Notes under the pieces: generated by a model
What the model was told of the DNA's origin: nothing
Seen by the model: the letters and a program-made list of their open reading frames with translations, nothing else
The model's database searches: none
Part shown: in pieces, positions 1-6,101 of the stretch
Layout: every line of letters starts with the position of its first letter
Numbering within the stretch: the stretch's first letter is position 1
Origin: an uncultured Lachnospiraceae bacterium
GTDB taxonomy: Bacteria; Bacillota; Clostridia; Lachnospirales; Lachnospiraceae
Length of the DNA: 7,492 nt
Reading direction: 5' to 3'
NCBI GenBank assembly: GCA_902782715.1
Contig: CACZOG010000154.1
Location: 1-7,492, forward strand
Program-made: the position numbers and the translations under genes

Positions 1-4
1 AAAC

Positions 5-523
5 ATGACAGCAATAAGAGATGCACTTGTAAATACATTACAAGCTCACAATATTCCGTCCGTTTGGATATGTTTTATAGTGAGCATGATCCCGCTTATT
101 GAACTTCGTGGAGGACTTATAGTATCAAGCATATTAAAAGTTCCTCTCTGGAAAGCCATTTTTTTCTGTATAACAGGAAACATAGTTCCAATTCCGTTTA
201 TCCTTCTTTTTATCAAAAGGATTTTATTATGGATGAAGAATATTCATTTCCTTAAGATCGATAAATTTGCGGAATGGCTTGAAAAAAGAGCACAGAAAAA
301 GAGCGATGCACTTAAAAAAGGCGAGTTCCTCGGACTTATGCTTTTTGTAGGAATACCTCTTCCGGGCACCGGAGCATGGATGGGTTCCTTAATGGCAGCA
401 CTTTTTGATATCAAACTTCCCAAAGCAGTGATCGCAGAGCTTTGCGGACTTATACTTGCAACAATCATAATGTCGCTTCTTTCTTACGGCGCACTCGGAT
501 CGATATTCCATTTTCTGGGATAG
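5..523 (+). CDS. Small multidrug export family (COG2426-like) membrane protein
   Basis: This is a 172-residue integral membrane protein. The sequence shows hydrophobic segments at about residues 18-41, 48-75, 107-133 and 138-168, with a basic, charged cytoplasmic-type loop at 77-107. Two motifs mark the family (Pfam Sm_multidrug_ex, COG2426): PLIELRGG at 30-37, with buried-looking Glu33 and Arg35, and GIPLPGTGAWMGS at 116-128. The paired half-helix plus Gly/Pro-rich loops resemble the re-entrant arrangement of DedA/VTT-type proteins, which is an inference. The family name suggests drug efflux, but I know of no firm transport substrate, so the function is best left open. The first ATG is only four bases into the window, so its ribosome binding site is not visible; length and the position of the PLIELRGG motif fit a full-length protein. 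It probably shares a transcript with the methyltransferase gene 20 bases downstream. Confidence 0.85.
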   Translation: MTAIRDALVNTLQAHNIPSVWICFIVSMIPLIELRGGLIVSSILKVPLWKAIFFCITGNIVPIPFILLFIKRILLWMKNIHFLKIDKFAEWLEKRAQKKSDALKKGEFLGLMLFVGIPLPGTGAWMGSLMAALFDIKLPKAVIAELCGLILATIIMSLLSYGALGSIFHFLG

Positions 524-543
524 AAAAGGCAGATGATTCATAA

Positions 544-1386
544 ATGGATGCATATACTGAATTCTCAAAATGGTATGACGAACTGATGGAAGATGTCCCT
601 TACGACGAATGGTTTGAATTCGTTAAGGAAAAACTGTCAGAAAACGGAATAAAAGACGGACTCGTATGCGAACTCGGCGCGGGTACCGGTAATTTTACCA
701 TGCGTCTTGCCGAAGCGGGCTATGACATGATAGGAATTGACAATTCCGATGAGATGCTTGCCGAAGCGCGTACCAAGAAAGAAGATTATTTAAAAGAAGA
801 GTCAGAAAACACTTCCGGTTCAGTCAACAAGGTGTCCGATATAATGTACATATGTCAGGACATGAGAGAGTTTGAACTGTACGGAACGGTTAATGCCATA
901 GTAAGCATCTGCGATTCGATAAATTACATTCTCGAAGACGAAGAGATGATCCATACATTTAAACTGGTTAACAATTATCTCGATCCGAAAGGACTTTTCG
1001 TTTTCGATTTCAATACCGTTCATAAGTACAAAGATGTCATCGGTGATTCAACGATCGCGGACAGTAATGAAGATGTTTCTTTTATCTGGAGTAATTATTA
1101 CGATGAAGAAACAAAGATCAATGAATACGAAGTAACATTTTTCGTTAAAGCAGAAACGGATAAAGACATCGCAGAAGATGTCAATGTAAAGAAAGATGAC
1201 GATTCCGATCTTTATAAAAGATTTGTGGAATATCATTACCAGAGAGGATATAATCTCGAAGAGATAAAAGATTTCCTTAAAGAAGCGGGCCTTGTATTTA
1301 TCGAGGCTTTTGATGCGGATGGATTTGGCATTGCAAATGAAGATTCCGAAAGGATCTTTGTGATTGCGAGAGAGTCCGGAAAATAA
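544..1386 (+). CDS. Class I SAM-dependent methyltransferase, YqeM-like
   Basis: This 280-residue soluble protein has a Rossmann-type methyltransferase fold. Motif I is CELGAGTGNF at 42-51, the SAM-ribose acidic residue is Asp66 in GIDNSDEM, the adenine-side motif is CQDMREF at 104-110, and motif IV-like SICDSINYI lies at 121-129, followed by a post-motif strand GLFVFDFNT at 150-158. The N-terminal YDELMEDVPYDEW and the C-terminal half with YHYQRGYNLEEI match the YqeM-like group of Firmicutes. The methyl acceptor is not known from sequence. An acidic/basic stretch near 83-98 is probably a surface loop. The start is fixed by an in-frame TAA directly before the ATG (541-543). The only Shine-Dalgarno candidate, AAAAGG at 524-529, lies 14 bases away, so initiation may depend on coupling to the upstream gene. 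hslO follows after 28 bases. Confidence 0.88.
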   Translation: MDAYTEFSKWYDELMEDVPYDEWFEFVKEKLSENGIKDGLVCELGAGTGNFTMRLAEAGYDMIGIDNSDEMLAEARTKKEDYLKEESENTSGSVNKVSDIMYICQDMREFELYGTVNAIVSICDSINYILEDEEMIHTFKLVNNYLDPKGLFVFDFNTVHKYKDVIGDSTIADSNEDVSFIWSNYYDEETKINEYEVTFFVKAETDKDIAEDVNVKKDDDSDLYKRFVEYHYQRGYNLEEIKDFLKEAGLVFIEAFDADGFGIANEDSERIFVIARESGK

Positions 1387-1414
1387 ATTCCGATCACAGG
1401 ATTGATAAATCATT

Positions 1415-2290
1415 ATGGATAAGATAGTAAGAGCAACGGCAGGCGGCGCACAGGTGCGCGTGTTTGTCGCATATACAAAAGATATGGTTGAAGAAGCCAG
1501 AAGACGTCACAATACGTCTCCGGTTTGTACGGCTGCACTCGGAAGACTCCTTACAGCGGGAAGCATGATGGGTTCGATGTTAAAAGGAGATAATGACATC
1601 CTTACATTAAGGATCAATTCAAGCGGACCGATAGGAGGCATTACCGTTACAGCGGATTCAAAAGGCTATGTAAAAGGTTATGTCGGAAACCCGGATGTTA
1701 TCCTCCCCGCAAACAGCATCGGAAAACTTGATGTTGCTTCTGCAGTCGGAATAGGCTTTCTTGATGTTATCAAAGACCTCGGACTTAAAGAGCCTTATGT
1801 CGGTCAGACAGTGCTTCAGACAAGTGAGATAGCGGAAGATCTGACTTACTATTTCGCAAGTTCCGAGCAGACTCCGTCAAGCGTGGGACTCGGGGTTTTA
1901 ATGAATAAGGACAATACCGTAAAACAGGCAGGCGGTTTTATAATCCAGCTTATGCCCGATGCAACGGAAGAGATCATAGAGAAGATCGAAAAGAATTTAG
2001 CTTCTGTATCAAGCGTTACAAGTCTTCTTGACGATGGCAAAGGACCTGAAGAGATTCTTGAGATCTTATGTGACGGGCTTGAACCTGAAATAATGGATGA
2101 GATCCCCGTGGGCTTTAAGTGCAACTGCTCTAAAGAGAGAGTCAGCAAAGCGCTTATAAGCATAGGAAAAGCAGACCTTTCAAAGATGGCCGAAGAGGAA
2201 GAATCGGTTAATCTTCACTGCGATTTCTGCAATACCGATTATCCTTTTACGAAGGATGAACTCAAAGCACTTTTGGAGTTTGCCAAATAG
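1415..2290 (+). CDS. hslO: Hsp33 redox-regulated molecular chaperone
   Basis: Hsp33 is a cytoplasmic holdase. In the family, oxidation releases zinc from four C-terminal cysteines, unfolds the linker and activates the chaperone. The 291-residue length is typical. The N-terminal domain carries ATAGGAQVRVFVA at 7-19, the SGPIGG turn at 70-75, and GYVGNP at 88-93. The redox switch is intact: Cys236 and Cys238 (CxC) and Cys269 and Cys272 (CxxC), 30 residues apart, coordinate zinc in the reduced form. Two further cysteines (38, 219) lie outside the switch. An in-frame TAA at 1406-1408 restricts the start to ATG 1415; the ribosome binding site is weak (AGGA at 1398-1401, 13 bases away). It is probably co-transcribed with the methyltransferase gene. 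The last codons also hold the -35 box of the next unit's promoter. Confidence 0.97.
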   Translation: MDKIVRATAGGAQVRVFVAYTKDMVEEARRRHNTSPVCTAALGRLLTAGSMMGSMLKGDNDILTLRINSSGPIGGITVTADSKGYVKGYVGNPDVILPANSIGKLDVASAVGIGFLDVIKDLGLKEPYVGQTVLQTSEIAEDLTYYFASSEQTPSSVGLGVLMNKDNTVKQAGGFIIQLMPDATEEIIEKIEKNLASVSSVTSLLDDGKGPEEILEILCDGLEPEIMDEIPVGFKCNCSKERVSKALISIGKADLSKMAEEEESVNLHCDFCNTDYPFTKDELKALLEFAK

Positions 2291-2307
2291 AGAATAAAAG
2301 GTATAAT
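2280..2307 (+). promoter_or_regulatory. Sigma-A-type promoter for the malic enzyme unit
   Basis: A TTGCCA box at 2280-2285 (five of six matches to TTGACA) is followed after 16 bases by a perfect TATAAT at 2302-2307. Transcription should begin near 2313-2316, giving a leader of about 40 bases before the malic enzyme ATG. The -35 box overlaps the last codons and stop of hslO. No terminator hairpin is seen after hslO, so read-through from upstream may add to expression. This is inferred from sequence only. Confidence 0.7.
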
Positions 2308-2341
2308 ACTTGATTGAGATTTTAAAAACATAAATGACGAA

Positions 2342-2350
2342 AGAGGAAAG
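2342..2350 (+). promoter_or_regulatory. Ribosome binding site of malic enzyme gene
   Basis: AGAGGAAAG contains AGAGGA, a good purine-rich match to the 16S 3' end, placed a few bases before ATG 2353. This picks 2353 over the out-of-frame ATG at 2334, which has no such site and opens only a 14-codon frame. Confidence 0.7.
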
Positions 2351-2352
2351 AC

Positions 2353-3507
2353 ATGACAAACGCAGAACAGGCACTTAAACTTCATGAAGAATGGCAGGGA
2401 AAGCTTGAAACAAAGAGCAAGGTGGAAGTTAAGTCCAAAGAAGCACTGGCACTTGCATATACGCCCGGTGTTGCAGAACCCTGCAAAGAAATTGCAAAGG
2501 ATAAAAGTGCGGTATATAAATACACGGCAAAGGCTAATACAGTAGCCGTTATATCAGACGGCTCCGCAGTTCTGGGACTCGGAAATATCGGTGCAGAAGC
2601 GGGAATTCCCGTTATGGAAGGAAAGGCAGTCCTTTTCAAGGAATTCGGCGGAGTAAATGCAGTGCCCATCTGTATAGCAACACAGGATACCGAAGAGATA
2701 ATAAAGACTGTTACATATCTTGCTCCTAACTATGGCGGAATCAATCTTGAGGATATTTCGGCTCCCAGATGTTTCGAGATCGAAGAGAGACTTAAAGCAA
2801 CGCTTGATATTCCTGTATTCCATGACGATCAGCACGGTACCGCAATCGTAGTTCTTGCAGGTTTGATCAACTCTCTTAAGGTTACCGGAAAGAAGAAAGA
2901 AGAATGCAGAGTGGTTGTAAACGGTGCGGGTTCCGCAGGCGTGGCGATCACCAAACTTCTTTTAAGATACGGATTCAAAAATGTATTAATGTGTGATAAA
3001 TTGGGTATAATATCCAGGGATTATCCCGATCTTAACTGGATGCAGAAGAAGATGTGCGAAGTTACCAACCTGGGTAACGAAAAGGGTACGCTTTCGGATG
3101 CGTTAAAAGGTGCTGACATTTTTGTAGGAGTAAGTGCTCCAAATCTTGTTACACCCGAGATGGTTAAGTCGATGAATAAAGATGCCATTATTTTTGCTAT
3201 GGCTAATCCTGTTCCCGAGATCATGCCGGATGTTGCAAAGGCAGCAGGTGCAAGAATCGTCGGTACGGGACGTTCGGATTTCCCGAATCAGGTCAATAAC
3301 GTTATTGCTTTCCCCGGAATATTTAAGGGAGCGCTTGAAGGCAGGGCAAAACAGATCACGGAAGAAATGAAGTTGGCAGCAGCCAATGCGATCGCAGACC
3401 TTATTCCCGATGATGAATTAAATGATGAGAATATCATCGTGCCTCCTTTCCATCCTACGGTGGCAGAGGTTGTCTGCAAGGCGGTTAAAGACCATATAAA
3501 TGATTAA
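2353..3507 (+). CDS. NAD(P)-dependent malic enzyme, short bacterial form
   Basis: This cytoplasmic enzyme oxidatively decarboxylates malate to pyruvate and CO2 with reduction of NAD or NADP. At 384 residues it is the short form (YtsJ-like), without the phosphotransacetylase-like tail of the MaeB type. The catalytic Tyr36 lies in AYTPGVAEPC (35-44) and the catalytic Lys91 in GKAVLFKEFGG (90-100). Metal ligands are expected at Glu133-Asp134 in INLEDISAPRCFEIEERL and Asp158 or Asp159 in FHDDQHGTA. The Rossmann nucleotide loop is GAGSAG at 191-196, with Asp215 ending the following strand. MANPVPE (283-289) and FPNQVNN (310-316) complete the substrate and cofactor site. Asp215 would fit NAD use, but cofactor choice cannot be settled by eye. 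It has its own promoter and ribosome binding site and probably heads the transcript that includes the next three genes. Confidence 0.97.
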   Translation: MTNAEQALKLHEEWQGKLETKSKVEVKSKEALALAYTPGVAEPCKEIAKDKSAVYKYTAKANTVAVISDGSAVLGLGNIGAEAGIPVMEGKAVLFKEFGGVNAVPICIATQDTEEIIKTVTYLAPNYGGINLEDISAPRCFEIEERLKATLDIPVFHDDQHGTAIVVLAGLINSLKVTGKKKEECRVVVNGAGSAGVAITKLLLRYGFKNVLMCDKLGIISRDYPDLNWMQKKMCEVTNLGNEKGTLSDALKGADIFVGVSAPNLVTPEMVKSMNKDAIIFAMANPVPEIMPDVAKAAGARIVGTGRSDFPNQVNNVIAFPGIFKGALEGRAKQITEEMKLAAANAIADLIPDDELNDENIIVPPFHPTVAEVVCKAVKDHIND

Positions 3508-3533
3508 GCAGAGAAAATGAATTAGGGGATTAT

Positions 3534-4049
3534 ATGAATTACAATTCGGAAACATTATACAAATTAATGATTCTGTACATGCTCAAATCTGCGGCGGAGC
3601 CTTTGACACTTATACAGATAAGTACTTTTTTCGTGGAGAAGGAATATACATCATTCTTAAATATCCAGTCACACGTTAAAGCGCTTGAAGATCAGAACTT
3701 CCTTGCAGTTAAGCAAAATCACAACAAGACACTGATCTCCATTACCGAAGAGGGCATGGAATCGCTTCAGTATTTCCTCGGAGACATCAGTCCTGAGATC
3801 AAATGTGACATTCAGGATTATCTTAAGGTCAATTCGACGGAATTAAGACGTGAGGCATCCATTGTTTCGGATTATTACAAGAATCCGTTCGGGGAATATG
3901 AAGCATTTCTTTGGGCCAAGGACCGCGATACGGAACTGGTTACGATTAAAATGACCGTTCCGAGTGAAAAAATGGCAGCAACGATATGCGATAACTGGCA
4001 GGAGAAAAACCAGGAGATATATCAGTTTCTGACAGAACAACTATTCTAA
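3534..4049 (+). CDS. DUF4364 family protein, winged-helix-like N-terminus
   Basis: This 171-residue soluble protein matches my recollection of the DUF4364 family, common in Clostridia and of unknown function. Residues 1-82 look like a winged helix: helix NYNSETLYKLMILYMLKSA, helix TLIQISTFFVEKEY, a likely recognition helix SFLNIQSHVKALEDQNF at 40-56, then a beta wing FLAVKQNHNKTLISITEEG at 56-74. This arrangement is like PadR/MarR-type regulators. Residues 85-171 form a charged mixed alpha/beta region with ELVTIKMTVPSEKMAATICDNWQ at 134-156. A DNA-binding role is an inference. The start has a good ribosome binding site, AGGGG at 3524-3528, five bases from the ATG. It sits 26 bases after malic enzyme and 24 before the CapA-like gene, so all three are likely on one transcript. 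Confidence 0.85.
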   Translation: MNYNSETLYKLMILYMLKSAAEPLTLIQISTFFVEKEYTSFLNIQSHVKALEDQNFLAVKQNHNKTLISITEEGMESLQYFLGDISPEIKCDIQDYLKVNSTELRREASIVSDYYKNPFGEYEAFLWAKDRDTELVTIKMTVPSEKMAATICDNWQEKNQEIYQFLTEQLF

Positions 4050-4073
4050 AATAAACGGGGAATGTTTACTAAG

Positions 4074-5438
4074 ATGGGAAACAACAGAAATTACAGCAAT
4101 CACAGCAATCACAGAAGAAGCAATTCGAGAAAAAGAAGAAAAAAGAAAACAAGCAATGTATTATACAAGGCAGTCGCAGGAGTTGTAGGTGTTTCGATCG
4201 TTGCGCTTATAGCGCTTATCATCGTATATGCATTCAGTAACTCCAATGTAGGAGTTAAGACTCCCGGAACCATTTCCGAGATAAAGATGCTTAAAACTTA
4301 TGAGGCAGCGGTAACTCCTGCCGAATGGGCGATGCTTGAAGAGAACGTTCCCATGGAAATATCGCAGAACGTTCAGATCATGATGATCGGCGATATGTTA
4401 ATGCATCTTAATGTTACGGAGTCAGGTTTTAAAGATGACGGAACAAAGAATTATGACCATCTTTTCCAGAGGATCCTTCCTGATATTCAGGCTGCCGACA
4501 TAAGGATCGTTAATGAGGAAATCGTATTTGCCGGCGAGGATATGGGATTTTCGGGATACCCGATGTTCAATACGGCCGAAGAAGTAGGCGATGCGGAAGC
4601 AAATGCAGGTTTTAACGTTATCCTTCATGCAACAAACCATACAATGGATAAGTGGAAAAAAGGTCTTTTAAATACCATCAATTTCTGGAAGAAATATCCT
4701 GATATTAAGGTACTCGGCGTAAATGAGACTCAAGAGCAGCAGGAAGAAATAACCGTTATCGAAAAGAACGGAATGAAGATTGCTCTTTTAAACTATACTT
4801 ACGGACTTAACGGTATGCCGCAGCCCGATGATATGCCTTTTGCGGTTAACCTTATCGATGCGGATCTAATGGACAGAAACATCAAAAAAGCACATGAAGT
4901 AGCTGATTTTGTTGTAGTCCTTATGCATTGGGGAAATGAGTATCAGCTGTACGCAAGTTCGGATCAGAAATACTGGTGCAACTGGCTCCTTGAAAGAGAT
5001 GTAGATCTTGTGATCGGAGCACATCCCCATGTTATTCAGCCCATAGAGTGGTACACCGACCCCAACGACGGTGACGAAATGCTTGTATATTATTCTCTCG
5101 GCAATTACGTAACAGGTACGAGAGCGGCAAGAGCCGGTGTTTACGAGCAGGCAGTCGGCGGAATGGCAAAGGTGGAACTTACAAGAAATTCCAAAGGCGA
5201 GGTTGTTATCTCCAGATACGGAGTTGAGCCTTTGGTAGCCAATATCGGCCGTTCGGGATACGGAAATATCTACACCTGTCCCTTGAGTGAATATACGGAA
5301 GAAGAAAGAAAGAACACAATCCTTGCCGCAAACGATCCCACGTTCACGATCGAGAACTGTGAGAATCTTTGCGAAAAGGTTTGGGGAGACCTGTATACAC
5401 GCGGCGAACGAGACACTTGGATAACAAGAGAGTATTAG
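4074..5438 (+). CDS. Membrane-anchored CapA family protein (PGA_cap, metallophosphoesterase-like fold)
   Basis: This is a 454-residue protein of the CapA/PGA_cap family, whose members include the poly-gamma-glutamate capsule protein CapA. Numbered from ATG 4074, residues 1-26 are very basic and rich in Asn, Ser, His, Arg and Lys; a single membrane helix at about 32-54 follows, which should leave the enzyme domain outside the cell (type II topology, inferred). The domain shows the family motif set: MMIGDMLMH 103-111, NEEIVFAG 147-154, HATNHTMD 185-192, VVLMHWGNEY 281-290, GAHPHVIQ 315-322 and YSLGNYV 340-346. No capB, capC or pgsE is nearby, so a capsule role is unproven. ATG 4062 is in frame but only one base after GGGG (4057-4060), too close for use; 4074 lies 12 bases from GGGGA and is preferred with modest confidence. 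Confidence 0.9.
   Translation: MGNNRNYSNHSNHRRSNSRKRRKKKTSNVLYKAVAGVVGVSIVALIALIIVYAFSNSNVGVKTPGTISEIKMLKTYEAAVTPAEWAMLEENVPMEISQNVQIMMIGDMLMHLNVTESGFKDDGTKNYDHLFQRILPDIQAADIRIVNEEIVFAGEDMGFSGYPMFNTAEEVGDAEANAGFNVILHATNHTMDKWKKGLLNTINFWKKYPDIKVLGVNETQEQQEEITVIEKNGMKIALLNYTYGLNGMPQPDDMPFAVNLIDADLMDRNIKKAHEVADFVVVLMHWGNEYQLYASSDQKYWCNWLLERDVDLVIGAHPHVIQPIEWYTDPNDGDEMLVYYSLGNYVTGTRAARAGVYEQAVGGMAKVELTRNSKGEVVISRYGVEPLVANIGRSGYGNIYTCPLSEYTEEERKNTILAANDPTFTIENCENLCEKVWGDLYTRGERDTWITREY
4093..4110 (+). repeat. Two-copy 9-base tandem repeat in the CapA-like gene
   Basis: ACAGCAATC occurs twice in a row, followed by a further ACAG. It encodes the Ser-Asn-His repeats of the basic N-terminal tail. The unit is a multiple of three, so copy change would alter tail length without breaking the frame. 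Confidence 0.6.
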
Positions 5439-5444
5439 GAGGGG
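5437..5444 (+). promoter_or_regulatory. Strong ribosome binding site overlapping the CapA-like stop codon
   Basis: AGGAGGGG begins at the second base of the TAG stop (5436-5438) of the CapA-like gene and sits seven bases before ATG 5452. It is the strongest Shine-Dalgarno match in the window and suggests that ribosomes ending on the CapA-like gene reload on the DUF308 gene. Confidence 0.85.
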
Positions 5445-5451
5445 ACACAAA

Positions 5452-6009
5452 ATGAGCGACGAAAAAAAATCATCTTCAAGGACACCGTATCTGTTGATCT
5501 CGGCTATCGGATTCATAGTACTAGGCGTAGTAGTGATCATGTTTAAGAATCAGATCGCAGATATGCTTGATAACATTATCAAATGGGTGGCAGCAGGCAT
5601 CCTCGGTGTTATCGCAATCATCAATATCATTGCATTTGCCAAGAACACCAAAGAAAAGATCAAAGAACTTATCATAGGTGCACTTGCACTTATAGCAGCT
5701 ATCATACTTCTTATTTCACATCTTCTGGGTGTGCCCAATCTTTTGATGATGGTTCTCGGATTTATGTTCGGACTTTACCTGATCATTGAAGGATTCTTTA
5801 AGATCAAAGCTGCACTCGACAGTAAAAAGAGTGATGTTTCAAAGTGGTTTGTTCCTTTGATCTTCGGTATTGTAAGCATTATCCTTGGCGGACTGATTAT
5901 TTTCTTCGGTGTAAAGGTTACAAAGATTTTCGTTCTTGCATTCGGTATCTTACTTATTTATGCAGGAATCCAGAACATGGTAAATCTTTTCTTCGGAAAG
6001 AAAAAATAA
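5452..6009 (+). CDS. DUF308 (HdeD-like) six-helix membrane protein
   Basis: This 185-residue protein consists almost wholly of membrane helices, at about residues 12-31, 41-63, 71-91, 95-116, 131-153 and 157-180, between a short charged N-terminus (MSDEKKSSSR) and a lysine tail (GKKK). Helix pairs with repeated small-residue patterns such as GILGVIAIINIIAF, LGFMFGLYLIIEG and FGILLIYAGIQNMVN match DUF308 repeats, found in HdeD-like acid-resistance membrane proteins. The function in Firmicutes is unknown, and acid resistance should not be assumed. Charged residues are few and lie mainly in loops at 64-72 and 119-131. Translation is probably coupled to the CapA-like gene through an overlapping ribosome binding site, so the two may act together at the membrane (inference). 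An eight-A run falls in codons 4-6. A terminator follows 32 bases after the stop. Confidence 0.85.
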   Translation: MSDEKKSSSRTPYLLISAIGFIVLGVVVIMFKNQIADMLDNIIKWVAAGILGVIAIINIIAFAKNTKEKIKELIIGALALIAAIILLISHLLGVPNLLMMVLGFMFGLYLIIEGFFKIKAALDSKKSDVSKWFVPLIFGIVSIILGGLIIFFGVKVTKIFVLAFGILLIYAGIQNMVNLFFGKKK

Positions 6010-6041
6010 TACTGAATATTTGAGAATATAATGAAATTAAG

Positions 6042-6077
6042 GTGCCGGGCATGCTTTGGCTGCCCGGCGCTTGTTTT
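6042..6077 (+). terminator. Rho-independent terminator
   Basis: A ten-base-pair stem, GTGCCGGGCA (6042-6051) with TGCCCGGCGC (6061-6070), contains one T-G wobble and closes on a nine-base loop. It is followed directly by TTGTTTT (6071-6077) and preceded by an A-rich stretch. It should end the malic enzyme to DUF308 transcript, 32 bases after the DUF308 stop, and separate it from tex. Confidence 0.92.
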
Positions 6078-6082
6078 GACTA

Positions 6083-6089
6083 AAAGGAG
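6083..6089 (+). promoter_or_regulatory. Ribosome binding site of tex
   Basis: AAAGGAG is a strong anti-16S match but lies 12 bases from ATG 6102; a second, weaker AGGA at 6094-6097 lies four bases away. An in-frame TAA at 6081-6083 excludes any earlier start, so 6102 stands whichever site is used. Confidence 0.65.
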
Positions 6090-6101
6090 ATACAGGAATT
6101 A

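Noticed and set aside
2334..2378. Fourteen-codon reading frame overlapping the malic enzyme start (possible leader peptide)
   Set aside because: There is no ribosome binding site before its ATG, and the good site at 2342-2350 serves ATG 2353.
3006..3011. TATAAT inside the malic enzyme gene as an internal promoter
   Set aside because: No -35-like hexamer stands 16-18 bases upstream, and the sequence is explained by the codons of the protein.
4866..5540. Long reverse-strand open frame of 224 codons opposite the CapA-like gene
   Set aside because: It lies opposite a gene with a full set of family motifs, spans the gene junction, and its product resembles no family I know.
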